A stretch of 61,743 bases of DNA from Ruminococcus sp. 210702-SL.1.03. GTDB taxonomy: Bacteria; Bacillota; Clostridia; Oscillospirales; Ruminococcaceae. The stretch is taken from the NCBI RefSeq assembly GCF_020559915.1, contig NZ_JAJCLZ010000014.1:1-61743 (forward strand), in the 5' to 3' direction. The position numbers and the translations under genes are program-made. Shown here in pieces: positions 25,289 to 34,451 of this stretch. Below the pieces are notes generated by a model. It searched no databases, was not told the DNA's origin, and saw only the letters and a list, made by a program, of their open reading frames with translations. Each line of letters opens with the position of its first letter. The first letter of the stretch is position 1.

Positions 25289-26014
25289 TTGAAAACGAAC
25301 AAGATAGTGCTTTTAGACGACGACCCGAACTACATACGCCTTTTTGCCGAGGCTTACGCCGAAGCCGCGCCCGAGGGGGACGAGCTTGTAACTTTCGGCA
25401 GCGAGGACGTCTGCACCGAGTACATACGCCGCAATTACATGGATATTTCGGCGCTTTTTATCGACATCGAGCTTAAAAAGACCAACGGTATAGAGCTTGC
25501 CTCCTGCATAACCCACGCTTACCGCAGTATACCCGTGGTGTTTGTCAGCAGCTATGCCGAGAAATACTGTCAAGATATTTTTCTGCGCGATATTGACCTC
25601 ACCCCCGCGGCTTTTATGACCAAGCCCGCCGACCCCGCCGCCGTGCGCAAAACGCTGGATAAACTGCGCGCCTTAGCCGATACCGAGCGCGAAACGCTGA
25701 TGGTGAAAAGCGGAGGGCAGACCCTCTTCCTGCCCTCAGAGGAGATAATCTACATCGAAAGCAGCAACAAAACGCTCGTGATACACAGCGAGGGCGGCGA
25801 CCTGCCGATAAACGGCAAGCTGGGCGAGCTGCTGCGCGACCTGCCGAAAAGCTTTTTGCAGTGCCACAAAAGCTACGCCGTAAACAGCGCCCGCATAATC
25901 TCATTCACCTCGCGCAGCGTTACGCTAACAGGCGGCGTGCGTCTGCCCGTCAGCCGCGGATTTTCTCAGGAATTTTCCCGCCGACTGGTAGCGCTGAAAG
26001 GCTTCGGCGGCTGA
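25289..26014 (+). CDS. LytTR-family response regulator
   Basis: About 241 residues. An N-terminal CheY-like receiver (VLLDDDPNYI, phosphoacceptor in ALFIDIELKKTNGIEL, VFVSSYAEKY, MTKPAD) is followed by a LytTR DNA-binding domain (IIYIESSNKTLVIHSEGGDL to FLQCHKSYAVNSARI). The start is either TTG at 25289 (GGAG ten bases upstream) or TTG at 25268. No histidine kinase is adjacent, so the partner is elsewhere. Such regulators usually control peptide-signalled or surface functions. Confidence 0.9.
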   Translation: MKTNKIVLLDDDPNYIRLFAEAYAEAAPEGDELVTFGSEDVCTEYIRRNYMDISALFIDIELKKTNGIELASCITHAYRSIPVVFVSSYAEKYCQDIFLRDIDLTPAAFMTKPADPAAVRKTLDKLRALADTERETLMVKSGGQTLFLPSEEIIYIESSNKTLVIHSEGGDLPINGKLGELLRDLPKSFLQCHKSYAVNSARIISFTSRSVTLTGGVRLPVSRGFSQEFSRRLVALKGFGG

Positions 26015-26057
26015 TAGCAAATAACAGACCTATACACAATTGATTAAAAAATTCAGC

Positions 26058-26086
26058 ATTGTTTTTTTGAAATTTTTGTGATATAA
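26058..26086 (+). promoter_or_regulatory. Promoter of the second MATE gene
   Basis: TTGTTT, 17 bp, TATAAT. Confidence 0.6.
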
Positions 26087-26157
26087 TTGCTCTTACAAAA
26101 ATAATAGCATGAAGAGAATAAGCGATGTAACTTTTTATAAGTTTGTAAGGGTGAGTA

Positions 26158-27549
26158 ATGAAAATGAAAAAAGAAAAAAACGGCGCTAAGATAGATATGC
26201 TGAACGGCTCTATCTGGAACAAGCTGCCGCTTTTCGCGCTGCCCGTGGCTGCCACCGCCATACTGGAGCAGCTTTTTAATGCCTCAGACCTCGCGGTAGT
26301 GGGCAATTTCACGGGCGATAAGAGCACGATAGCGGTCGCGGCAGTGGGCGCGAACAGCCCCGTCATCGGGCTGATACTGAACCTTTTCATAGGCGTGGCG
26401 CTGGGCGCGAACGTAATAATCGCAAACGCCATCGGAAGCGGCGATGAAAAAACAGTACACAAGGCGGTGCATACCTCTATAATCGCGGCTCTGCTGGGCG
26501 GCGCGGTGATAGCACTGCTGGGCGAGCTTTCGGCAGGGTGGATAATGAACGCGCTGAATCTGCCCGCAGAGGTCTACCCATACGCCATGCAGTACCTGCG
26601 GATATACCTGCTGGGTATGCCCGTAATATTCCTCTACAACTTCGAGGCGGCGATATTCCGCAGCGTGGGCGACACACGTTCGCCGCTTATCGCGCTATTT
26701 TTCTCGGGACTGCTGAACGTAGCGCTGAACCTCTTTTTTGTAATAGTGCTGAAAATGACAGTCAGCGGAGTTGCGACCGCCACGGTAATCTCAAACCTTT
26801 TCAGCTCGGCTATACTTCTGCGAAAGCTTATCCGCAGCGACAAGATGATCAAAGTAGACCCGAAAAAGCTGCGCATACACCGCTCGGTATTTCTGCGAAT
26901 AATGCGCATAGGCATGCCCGCGGGCCTGCAGGGCGCGGTATTCTCTTTCGCAAACATAGTGGTGCAGTCGGCTATAAACAGCCTGGGTACAGACGTTATA
27001 GCGGCTTCGAGCGCGGCTTTTAATCTCGAGATACTGGCTTACTACATAATAAACTCGTTCGCGCAGGCGTGCACGACCTTTGTCGGACAAAACTACGGCG
27101 CAAAGAAGATGCGCCGCTGCCGCCGCACGCTGGCGCTCAGTCTGGCGGAGGATACCGCCGCGGCAGCCCTCGCGATAGGCATAGTGCTCGCCGCCGGCAA
27201 GCCGCTGCTTTCGATATTCAACAGCGACCCCGCGGTAATCAGCATAGGCTATACGCGCCTTATCTACATATTCTCGGGCTACTTTTTCAGTATGCTGTAC
27301 GAGGTGATGTCGGGCTATATGCGCGGCTTCGGAATTTCCTTCGTACCCGCCCTGCTGACCACCCTCGGCGTATGCGGAATACGCCTTACATGGATAAAGT
27401 TCGTATTCCCGACCAGCAGAACGTTTGAAACGATAATGACCGTCTACCCTATAAGCCTTGCGGCGACCGCCATGCTGATGATGCTGGCGCTGCTTTTCAC
27501 CCGTCCCGCGCACAAATTCGAGCGTATGCACGGCACGAACGACGAGTGA
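26158..27549 (+). CDS. MATE family efflux transporter
   Basis: A 463-residue twelve-helix transporter of the MATE/NorM superfamily (LPLFALPVAATAILEQLFNASDLAVVGNF; second repeat from FLRIMRIGMPAGLQGAVFSFANIVVQ). It is distinct from the MATE at 20.9 kb. The ATG follows GGGTGAG. It stands alone between its own promoter and terminator; substrate unknown. Confidence 0.92.
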   Translation: MKMKKEKNGAKIDMLNGSIWNKLPLFALPVAATAILEQLFNASDLAVVGNFTGDKSTIAVAAVGANSPVIGLILNLFIGVALGANVIIANAIGSGDEKTVHKAVHTSIIAALLGGAVIALLGELSAGWIMNALNLPAEVYPYAMQYLRIYLLGMPVIFLYNFEAAIFRSVGDTRSPLIALFFSGLLNVALNLFFVIVLKMTVSGVATATVISNLFSSAILLRKLIRSDKMIKVDPKKLRIHRSVFLRIMRIGMPAGLQGAVFSFANIVVQSAINSLGTDVIAASSAAFNLEILAYYIINSFAQACTTFVGQNYGAKKMRRCRRTLALSLAEDTAAAALAIGIVLAAGKPLLSIFNSDPAVISIGYTRLIYIFSGYFFSMLYEVMSGYMRGFGISFVPALLTTLGVCGIRLTWIKFVFPTSRTFETIMTVYPISLAATAMLMMLALLFTRPAHKFERMHGTNDE

Positions 27550-27570
27550 CCTACGACCCCACGCAAAAGC

Positions 27571-27607
27571 AAAAGACCTGCACCGTAAAAAGTGCAGGTC
27601 TTTGTTA
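27571..27607. terminator. Bidirectional terminator between MATE and ptsI
   Basis: AAGACCTGCAC pairs with GTGCAGGTCTT. T-rich sequence follows on the plus strand and TTTTGC on the minus strand. Confidence 0.75.
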
Positions 27608-27659
27608 TTATGCTTTAGTTTTTGTCGGCGTGCTGCTTGTACCGCGATACGCGGGGCAT

Positions 27660-29294
27660 TTATTTGCTGAGGTCGCACTTTCTCACCGCGTCGCGCACTT
27701 TGAGGACAAATGTCGGCGAAACGGAAAGCTCGTCTATGCCCATGCGCAGAAAAGTTTCGGTAAGGGTGGTATCTGCCGCAAGCTCGCCGCAAATGCCTAT
27801 CCAAGCGCCGTTTTTGTGAGCGTTTTCGGCGGACATCTCTATCAGGCGAAGTATAGCCTCGTGGTGGGTATCGCAGAACTGCTCTATATCGGGGTTCTGG
27901 CGGTCGCAGGCGAGGGTATACTGGGTGAGGTCGTTTGTGCCGACGCTGAAAAAGTCCACCATAGGAGCGAGCTTATCGCTGATAACGGCGGCGGCGGGCG
28001 TTTCTATCATGATTCCCAGCTCTACGTTTTCGCTGTACTCTATACCCTGTTCTTTCAGCTCGGCCTTTACCTCGTCGCAGACGGCGAGCACGCGCTGAAC
28101 CTCTGAAACGCTGGTTATCATGGGGAACATTATGCCCAGGTCGCCGTAAACGGAAGCGCGGTAGAGGGCGCGCAGCTGTGTCTTGAATATCTCGGGGCGG
28201 GTAAGGCAAATTCTTATAGCGCGGAAGCCGAGGGCGGGGTTTTCTTCTTTTTTCAGCCCGAAGTAATCCACCTGTTTATCCGCGCCTATATCCAGAGTAC
28301 GGATTATGACTTTTTTGCCCGCCATGCTTTCGAGCACGCGTTTATATGCGTGGAACTGCTGTTCCTCGGTAGGGTAATCGGTATTTTCCAGATACAGAAA
28401 TTCGCTGCGGAAAAGGCCTATGCCGCCTGCGTCGTTAAGAAGCACTGCACCGATATTATCCACGCCGCCTATATTGGCATAAATATTTATCTTTTTGCCA
28501 TCAAGGGTAACGTTCTCCTTGCCCTTCAGGTCTTGGAGCAAGCGTTTTTTCTCCTCATCGGCGGCGCGTTTTTCCTCCATCTTTGCGAGGGTCTGTTCAT
28601 CGGGGTCGAGGTATATCTCGCCTGTAAAGCCGTCTACGATAGCGGTATCGCCGTCGTTTATCTGCGCGAGAAACTCATCGCCCACGCCGATAACTGCGGG
28701 TATGTTCATATTACGCGCGAGTATCGCGGTATGTGAATTTGAAGAGCCGTGCGCGGTAACGAAAGCCAGCACCTTATCCTTATCGAGCGAGATAGTTTCG
28801 CTGGGGGCGAGGTCGTCGGCGCATACTATCATTTTATCGTTAGTTTCCGCGCCGTCAGCCGCCGCGCCTGTAAGGTTAGCGATCATCCTATTAGAAATAT
28901 CCTTAACGTCGGCGGAGCGCGCCTGCATATACGGGTCGTCCATCGAGGCGAACATCTCGGCGAAGTTATCGGCGGTAAGGGCTACTGCGTACTCGGCGTT
29001 TACGCTCTGGCTGTCGATGATATTTTCTATCGACTCGTTATAATCGTCGTCTTCGAGCATCATCATGTGTATCTCGAAGATCTGCGCGTTAGTTTCGCCG
29101 ACCTCTTTGAGCGCCTTTTCGTATATTTTCCGGAGCTGCTCAGCGGCGGCAGCCTTAGCCTGTGCTACCCTTTCCTTTTCCTTTTCGGTATCCTCAACGC
29201 GCACTCTCTTTATTGCCGCGTCGGGCTTTTTGAAAACTGATATTTTTCCGATAGCCACTGCGCCGTACACGCCTTTTCCGTTAAACTTTTTCAT
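27660..29294 (-). CDS. ptsI: Phosphotransferase system enzyme I
   Basis: A 544-residue enzyme I that passes phosphate from phosphoenolpyruvate to HPr. The phosphorylated His188 sits in AHGSSNSHTAILARN, a Clostridia variant of the GGRTSHSAI motif. The PEP-binding barrel shows GLFRSEFLYLE, FRAIRICL, VELGIMIETPAA, VDFFSVGTNDLTQY and the catalytic Cys in GICGELAAD. Full length. It follows ptsH in direction but is separated from it by a 450-bp mosaic repeat, so its expression may be uncoupled. Confidence 0.96.
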   Translation of the reverse strand: MKKFNGKGVYGAVAIGKISVFKKPDAAIKRVRVEDTEKEKERVAQAKAAAAEQLRKIYEKALKEVGETNAQIFEIHMMMLEDDDYNESIENIIDSQSVNAEYAVALTADNFAEMFASMDDPYMQARSADVKDISNRMIANLTGAAADGAETNDKMIVCADDLAPSETISLDKDKVLAFVTAHGSSNSHTAILARNMNIPAVIGVGDEFLAQINDGDTAIVDGFTGEIYLDPDEQTLAKMEEKRAADEEKKRLLQDLKGKENVTLDGKKINIYANIGGVDNIGAVLLNDAGGIGLFRSEFLYLENTDYPTEEQQFHAYKRVLESMAGKKVIIRTLDIGADKQVDYFGLKKEENPALGFRAIRICLTRPEIFKTQLRALYRASVYGDLGIMFPMITSVSEVQRVLAVCDEVKAELKEQGIEYSENVELGIMIETPAAAVISDKLAPMVDFFSVGTNDLTQYTLACDRQNPDIEQFCDTHHEAILRLIEMSAENAHKNGAWIGICGELAADTTLTETFLRMGIDELSVSPTFVLKVRDAVRKCDLSK

Positions 29295-29360
29295 ATCCGG
29301 TCAACTCCTTTTTATTTTTTGTGTTTTGTTGATTGCTGGGGGTGTGGGGATTTTGAGTTG

Positions 29361-29782
29361 GGGGCTTTTACTTTGTTCGTTCAAGGGCTTGCGCCCTTGA
29401 AGGGTTTTGTCTACGGGCGACGGACTAGGGGCAGCCCTCCCTTGCAGGGCATGCCCCTCTTGAAAATCAGTCCACCGGACTGATTTAGGAAATTCGGCGA
29501 AGCCGACTTTCCCATTCACCCTATGCGGAGCGCCCTTCGGTATGGGGAGTTTCGCCGTCTGCGGACGGCGACGATTGGGGCTTCTCGCCCCCCTCGACCC
29601 CCTCGGCAAAGCAGGAAACTCAGCTTTGCTGATTTCCACGCGCCTTGCAACCGCATTTTTGGATAGGCGACTCTCTTTCGTTTGGTAAGGGAAACAAAGT
29701 GGGAAGTTGGCGTAGCCAACTTCTCGGAAATCGGCGAAGCCGACTTTCCACGCGTCGTTGCATCCCGCGCTTTTTATATTCA
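29361..29782 (+). repeat. Mosaic palindromic intergenic repeat, copy a
   Basis: This stretch between ptsI and ptsH is a string of short imperfect palindromes (AATCAGTCC/GGACTGATT, GAAATTCGGC/GCCGACTTTC, GAAGTTGGC/GCCAACTTC, GGGGCA...TGCCCC). It recurs at 44.7 kb in the same orientation and at 36.2 and 40.7 kb inverted. Open frames in it (LPRGSRGARSPNRR-like peptides) arise from the repeat and I do not regard them as genes. Confidence 0.85.
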
Positions 29783-29850
29783 CGCCGTTCGTTTGTTCGT
29801 GCTCGGCGTTTCTGCCGCGTATTTTACTTTGTTTGGAAAGCCTGCTTTTC

Positions 29851-30108
29851 TTACAGATTTTCCTCAAAGAACTTCTTTATTTCCGCGATAGCGGCTTCCT
29901 CATCTGCGCCTTCGGCTTTCACCGTTACGGTATCGCCATGCTTCACGCCAAGCGCCATTACCGCCATCAGCTTCGTCAGCGCAGCCTCTTTCTCGCCTTT
30001 CGCGATCGTCACGCTGCTCTCAAAAGCTTTTGCCTTCTTCGCCAGCATTCCCGCAGGTCTTGCGTGTATGCCTATCTCGTCTGTGATTGTGTAGTTAAAT
30101 TCTTTCAT
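29851..30108 (-). CDS. ptsH: HPr-like phosphocarrier protein lacking Ser46
   Basis: An 85-residue HPr. The PEP-dependent phosphorylation site is intact: His15 in GIHARPAG. By alignment with B. subtilis HPr (NLKSIMGVMSLG) the regulatory Ser46 is replaced by Lys46 (ALTKLMAVMALG), and the following Gly and Ser are Ala. It should carry phosphate to the EIICBA encoded upstream but cannot be a standard HprK target. Start set by an upstream AGGAGGA site. The gene follows the EIICBA gene by 15 bp. Confidence 0.95.
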   Translation of the reverse strand: MKEFNYTITDEIGIHARPAGMLAKKAKAFESSVTIAKGEKEAALTKLMAVMALGVKHGDTVTVKAEGADEEAAIAEIKKFFEENL

Positions 30109-30123
30109 GTCGGTATCCTCCTG

Positions 30124-32277
30124 TTATTTCGTTATCTTTATAATATTTTCTCCCGCCGCGGTCTCGCCCTCTTTCAGCTGCTCTACCGCCGCGTAATCGT
30201 CCGTGTTGCATATCATCATCGGCGTGGTGACTTTATAGCCCGCCGCCTTTATCTGCTCAATATCGAATGTCAGCAGCAGGTCGCCTTTCTTTACTTCCTG
30301 CCCGTCGCTGACGTGCGCTTCAAAGTATTTTCCGCCAAGCTTTACGGTGTCTATTCCGACGTGCATCAGCACTTCCGCGCCGCCTGCCGACACCATGTTC
30401 ACCGCGTGCTTTGTATCAAAAACGCTGTCTATCTTGCCGCCGCAGGGGGCGTAAAGTTTGCCCTCGCTAGGCTCTATCGCCGCGCCTTTGCCCAGTATTT
30501 CCTGCGAGAACACATCGTCCTCCACCTCGCTGAGCTTTATCGCCTTGCCGTTCATATGCGCGCCGATGATCTCGGTTTCCGCAGAAGCGTTTTGTGCGTT
30601 TTCCGACCTTTCAGCCTGCTTCTCTGAATTGTCCGCAGTATTATCCGCGCCGCCGAGAAGTTCTTCTGGGTGGTCGGAATACGGAGTATCTAAGAAGTCC
30701 TCAAGATTTGATTTTATTACCGAAACCTTAGGCCCGTAGATGACCTGCACGCCGCTGCCCTTGTGGATAACGCCGCTCGCGCCGCTTTCTTTCAGCGCCT
30801 TGTCGTCTACTTTATCAGAGTCCGCAACGGTGACTCTCAGGCGGGTAGCGCAGCAGTCGAGGTCGGAAATGTTAGTTTTTCCGCCAAGGCCGGTCAGTAT
30901 CAGCGCGCTCACGATGTCCTCCGCTTTTGCGGCAACTGCGCCCGCGCCCTGCTTTTTATCCTGCATATCGGCACGGCGGTAAAGCTTCGGCTCTACGTCG
31001 TCAGCCTCTCTGCCGGGGGTCATGAGATTCAGTTTGGTTATCATGAAATAGAATACGAAGTAGTAAACCACCGCGTATATCAGACCTACCACAACTATCC
31101 ATATCCAGTGCGTTTTAGCGTTGCCCTGAAGTATGCCGAAAAGGGTGAGGTCGATAGCGCCGCCAGAGAAGGTCATGCCTACGCCGACGTTAAGAATGTG
31201 CATCAGCATATAGGAAAGTCCTGCCAGTACGCAGTGTACGGCGTACATCGCGGGGGCTACAAAGAGGAACGTAAATTCCAGCGGCTCGGTTATGCCCGTT
31301 ATCATAGAGGTCAGCGCGGCGGAAAGCAGCAGGCTGCCTACTACCTTTTTCTTTTCGGGGCGTGCGGCGCGGTACATTGCCAGCGCGGCGGCGGGCAGAC
31401 CGAATATCATGAAGGGGAATTTGCCCGACATAAATCTTGTTGCCGATACCGAGAAAACATCGGTAGATTTTGAAGCCAGCTCGGCGAAGAAGATATTCTG
31501 CGCGCCCGTAACGGTATTGCCGTCTATCACCATCGAGCCGCCAAGCTCGGTCTGCCAGAAAGGCATATAGAAAACGTGGTGAAGTCCAAAAGGTATCAGC
31601 GCGCGCTCGAGTATTCCGTATATCCAAGTGCCTGCGTAACCCGAGCTGAGAACCAGTGCGCCGAGCTTTGAGATGCCTAGCTGCACTACCGGCCAGATGA
31701 AGAACATTCCGATGCCCACCAGCAGGTAAGCCACGGTGCAGACTATTGGCACAAAGCGCGTACCGCCGAAGAACGAGAGCACCTGCGGCAGCTCTACCTT
31801 ATAAAAGCGGTTGTGCAGTGCCGCTACGCCGAGGCCTACGATTATACCGCCGAAAACGCCCATTTGCAGGGTGGTTATACCCAGCACCTGCGTTGTAGAG
31901 TTCGCCGCCATAGCTTCCACGCCGCCCTTTGCGTCTATCATAACGCTTATCGCGGTATTCATGACGAGGTAGGAGATCGCGCCGGAGAGCGCCGCTACCT
32001 CTTTTTCCTTTTTTGCCATGCCGATGGCAACGCCCATCGCGAAGAGCAGTGCGAGGTTATCGAATACCGCGCTGCCCGTCTTGCTCATGATGTCGAGCAC
32101 GGTGTAAAGCACGCCGCCCTCGTAAATTACTTTGCCCAAATGATATGTTTCGATAGTGGTGGGGTTCGTAAAGGAGCTGCCTATTCCCAGCAGCAGACCC
32201 GCTACGGGCAGCAGCGCTATCGGCAGCATAAACGATCTGCCTACTCGCTGGAGCACCCCGAAGATCTTGTCTTTCAT
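30124..32277 (-). CDS. Glucose/N-acetylglucosamine-type PTS transporter EIICBA
   Basis: A 717-residue fused permease. The EIIC domain (about 1-425) contains ten or so helices and FGLHHVFYMPFW and GITEPLEFTF. The EIIB domain (about 455-535) carries the phosphocysteine in LDCCATRLRVTV. The EIIA domain (about 575-715) carries the phospho-His in VLMHVGIDTVKLGG. An Ala/Asn/Glu linker joins B and A. It imports and phosphorylates glucose or a related sugar. Order antiterminator-EIICBA-HPr-EI indicates one sugar-PTS operon, with the antiterminator controlling it. Confidence 0.95.
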   Translation of the reverse strand: MKDKIFGVLQRVGRSFMLPIALLPVAGLLLGIGSSFTNPTTIETYHLGKVIYEGGVLYTVLDIMSKTGSAVFDNLALLFAMGVAIGMAKKEKEVAALSGAISYLVMNTAISVMIDAKGGVEAMAANSTTQVLGITTLQMGVFGGIIVGLGVAALHNRFYKVELPQVLSFFGGTRFVPIVCTVAYLLVGIGMFFIWPVVQLGISKLGALVLSSGYAGTWIYGILERALIPFGLHHVFYMPFWQTELGGSMVIDGNTVTGAQNIFFAELASKSTDVFSVSATRFMSGKFPFMIFGLPAAALAMYRAARPEKKKVVGSLLLSAALTSMITGITEPLEFTFLFVAPAMYAVHCVLAGLSYMLMHILNVGVGMTFSGGAIDLTLFGILQGNAKTHWIWIVVVGLIYAVVYYFVFYFMITKLNLMTPGREADDVEPKLYRRADMQDKKQGAGAVAAKAEDIVSALILTGLGGKTNISDLDCCATRLRVTVADSDKVDDKALKESGASGVIHKGSGVQVIYGPKVSVIKSNLEDFLDTPYSDHPEELLGGADNTADNSEKQAERSENAQNASAETEIIGAHMNGKAIKLSEVEDDVFSQEILGKGAAIEPSEGKLYAPCGGKIDSVFDTKHAVNMVSAGGAEVLMHVGIDTVKLGGKYFEAHVSDGQEVKKGDLLLTFDIEQIKAAGYKVTTPMMICNTDDYAAVEQLKEGETAAGENIIKITK

Positions 32278-32383
32278 AAAGCTTATCCTCCATACAAATA
32301 CATAAGTTTATTTAGTTGCAAGCCATAAAACACAATATTTAGGTACCGATCGTATTAGTTTACAGCATATATAGAATCTGCAC

Positions 32384-33220
32384 TTACGCGCTTATTCTTC
32401 TTAGGTGCAGGGTGAGCGTAAGAAGCTCTTCCTCTGAAATGCTTTTTTTATAATTTTTCAAAATGTGGTCTTGTATACATTCTGCGCATTTGTATTGCCT
32501 TTTAAACTTAACTATCATCAATTCGAGCAGATCTTCGTCGCGGCTGAGCACCTGCGGAAGCTCCTGCACGGTAAAAAGCCGCTTTGCAAGAAATTTCAGA
32601 TGCACCAAAAATCTTTCGTAAGCCACGCTATTTTTATCCAACTTTCCGCCGAAGCAGGTGTCCGCAAGGGCGGCGCAGCTTTCTACAAACTTAGTTATGT
32701 CAGTTATCTGCGACATTTTCGTGCCCATGCGCGCGTTTATGATGTGCATTGCGGCGAAGCCCGCTTCGTCAGGCGCGAGCTGCACGCCCATCTGCCTTTT
32801 CACCTCGTCTACGCACCGCCTGCCAAGCTCCAGCTCTTTCGGAAAATAATCGCTTATAGCCTCCATCAGCGGGTTTTCAAACTCAATGCCCTGCTGTTTG
32901 CGCTGTACCGCGAAATATATGTGGTCTGAGAGGGAGATCATGAGCGATTCGTTCAGCTCGCAGTCAAGCTCTTTCGCCGCCTGCTCCGCCAGACCCTCAG
33001 TGAGCTTTATATATTCGTAAGGTATCTCGGCAAGGCACTCGATGAGCCGCTTGCGCAGCGCCGAGTCGGTAATGAGATACATTTTTTCTATCTTATCCGC
33101 GTCGGGGCGGTCGCCAAACTTCTTGCCGAAGCCTATGCCCTTTCCCGAGATTATCTGCTCGCGGCGCTTATCGTCGAGCACGCAGACTGTATTATTGTTT
33201 ATCACCTTTATAATTTTCAT
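32384..33220 (-). CDS. BglG/LicT/GlcT-type transcription antiterminator
   Basis: About 278 residues. An N-terminal CAT RNA-binding domain (MKIIKVINNNTVCVLDDKRREQIISGKGIGFGKK) is followed by two PTS regulation domains. PRD1 contains LSDHIYFAVQR and FAAMHI; PRD2 contains FLVHLKFLAKRL and TLHLRRI. The conserved His residues for PTS phosphorylation are present. The dimer binds the RAT hairpin in its own leader and prevents termination when sugar is present. The start at 33220 is the second Met; the first, nine bases upstream, is less well placed. It precedes the EIICBA gene by 106 bp. Confidence 0.94.
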   Translation of the reverse strand: MKIIKVINNNTVCVLDDKRREQIISGKGIGFGKKFGDRPDADKIEKMYLITDSALRKRLIECLAEIPYEYIKLTEGLAEQAAKELDCELNESLMISLSDHIYFAVQRKQQGIEFENPLMEAISDYFPKELELGRRCVDEVKRQMGVQLAPDEAGFAAMHIINARMGTKMSQITDITKFVESCAALADTCFGGKLDKNSVAYERFLVHLKFLAKRLFTVQELPQVLSRDEDLLELMIVKFKRQYKCAECIQDHILKNYKKSISEEELLTLTLHLRRISA

Positions 33221-33232
33221 CGAAAACACCCC

Positions 33233-33290
33233 ATAAAAACAAAAAAACCAACCTGTTACGAACAGCTATAATATGTCCGTAAAAAGTTGG
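33233..33290 (-). terminator. Leader terminator of the antiterminator gene
   Basis: On the minus strand ACCAAC pairs with GTTGGT (with inner TTACG...CGTAA pairing), followed by TTTTTTT, 13-20 bases before the start codon. Its 5' arm overlaps the RAT sequence, so the two structures exclude each other. Confidence 0.8.
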
Positions 33291-33326
33291 TCATGCCCGA
33301 TCAATTATAACTGAAAGGTAACACTC
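33288..33326 (-). promoter_or_regulatory. RAT (ribonucleic antiterminator) element
   Basis: On the minus strand GGAGTGTTAC ... GGGCATGACC matches the two conserved arms of LicT/GlcT-type RAT sequences (GGATTGTTAC ... GGCAAAACC). The apical part is longer than in the B. subtilis examples. It sits between the promoter and the overlapping terminator. Confidence 0.7.
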
Positions 33327-33382
33327 CAATATAAAGATACAAAAATCATATTCATGTAAATTACATCAAATTCACTATAATT

Positions 33383-33411
33383 AGTCTACCATAGTCGATT
33401 TAATTTGTCAA
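33383..33411 (-). promoter_or_regulatory. Promoter of the PTS operon
   Basis: On the minus strand TTGACA, 17 bp, TAGACT, about 160 bp before the antiterminator gene. Confidence 0.7.
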
Positions 33412-33500
33412 TAGCGTACAGTAAATTTGCCGTGCAAATCTATTTTATTCACAAATCCCCGCGCTGACTTTTGGGCATTTCATACAACGCCCCGTTAATT

Positions 33501-34307
33501 TCAAACGATTTCGCTCATATCCAGCCCATCAAGCCCGCGCTTTTCGCGGTACAAAGTTGGGGTAAGTCCCGTGCGCTGCTTGAAAAGGCGCATAAAGCAA
33601 ACATCGTTCTCGTAGCCGCAGAGCGCCGCTATCTCTTTCACGGTGAGGGTGGTGGCGCGCAGGTAGTACTTCGCGGTCTTGGTGCGGGCGGCGAGAATAT
33701 CCTCGTAGCAGCTAACGCCGAACTGCGCGCGGTAAAGCTGCTGGAGGTAGGGCACGCTGAAATTCAGCCGTTTCGCCATCTGCCCCACCCCGCGAAACTC
33801 GCCCGCGCTGCTGTAAAGCTCGGCACGCAGGGCGCTCAGCTCGGCGTGGTGCGCGCCCATATCTGCCGAAAGCCGCGGCTCTCGCGCGCCCTCGCTGAGC
33901 TTTATCATCAGCAATTTTATCAGTAGGTCAAGGCTGGCTTCCATATGCTTTTCATCGCCCATGCGGGTGCGGCTTATCATGCGCAGCAGCTCTTCCACCT
34001 CGCCGATATTGGTCAGCGCGATGAGCTTTCCCGCAGGGGGCAGCGGCGTATCCTCAGCCTGCTCGTAACCCTCGAAGTGCATAAAGTGATTAACATATAT
34101 ACCGCCGAAAGCGCGGTAATACTGGGGCATATCGGCGGTATAGACAATGGCGCAGCCTGCCTGAGCGCGCAGCACCTCGCCGCCTATTATAAGCTCAGCG
34201 GGGGTCTTAAAAATTATAAGCAAGTCGTCGCCCGAGCCTGCAGGGCGGTCGATAACGAAATCTGCCGTATGGCGCACCGCCATACCTATCGCGTGGAGCT
34301 TCATCAT
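33501..34307 (-). CDS. AraC-family transcriptional regulator
   Basis: A 268-residue regulator. An N-terminal cupin-like sensor domain (about 1-130) is followed by a two-HTH AraC domain at the C terminus (FRGVGQMAKRLNFSVPYLQQLYRAQFGVS; LTVKEIAALCGYENDVCFMRLFKQRTGLTPTLYR). It is divergent from the GH51 arabinofuranosidase gene 145 bp away, so it probably activates that gene in response to an arabinose-containing sugar (inference). Confidence 0.93.
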   Translation of the reverse strand: MMKLHAIGMAVRHTADFVIDRPAGSGDDLLIIFKTPAELIIGGEVLRAQAGCAIVYTADMPQYYRAFGGIYVNHFMHFEGYEQAEDTPLPPAGKLIALTNIGEVEELLRMISRTRMGDEKHMEASLDLLIKLLMIKLSEGAREPRLSADMGAHHAELSALRAELYSSAGEFRGVGQMAKRLNFSVPYLQQLYRAQFGVSCYEDILAARTKTAKYYLRATTLTVKEIAALCGYENDVCFMRLFKQRTGLTPTLYREKRGLDGLDMSEIV

Positions 34308-34380
34308 AGAGGGGACTTCCTTTCACTCATAATCATACGATATGTAAGTACAAAAAATATTATATATCATTGCAAAAAAT

Positions 34381-34408
34381 TTGTCAAGGTGTATCATTAA
34401 GATATACG
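34381..34408 (+). promoter_or_regulatory. Possible promoter of the GH51 gene
   Basis: TTGTCA, 16 bp, TATACG. The -10 box is weak, as expected for an activator-dependent promoter. Confidence 0.45.
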
Positions 34409-34451
34409 GTACAGACAAACTCATCGACAATTACAGAAAGGGTAATTTGAT

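Noticed and set aside
29301..29867. 188-codon minus-strand frame between ptsI and ptsH
   Set aside because: Encoded by the mosaic repeat; the same peptide fragments appear in other copies in either strand, so the frame follows the repeat and not selection on protein.
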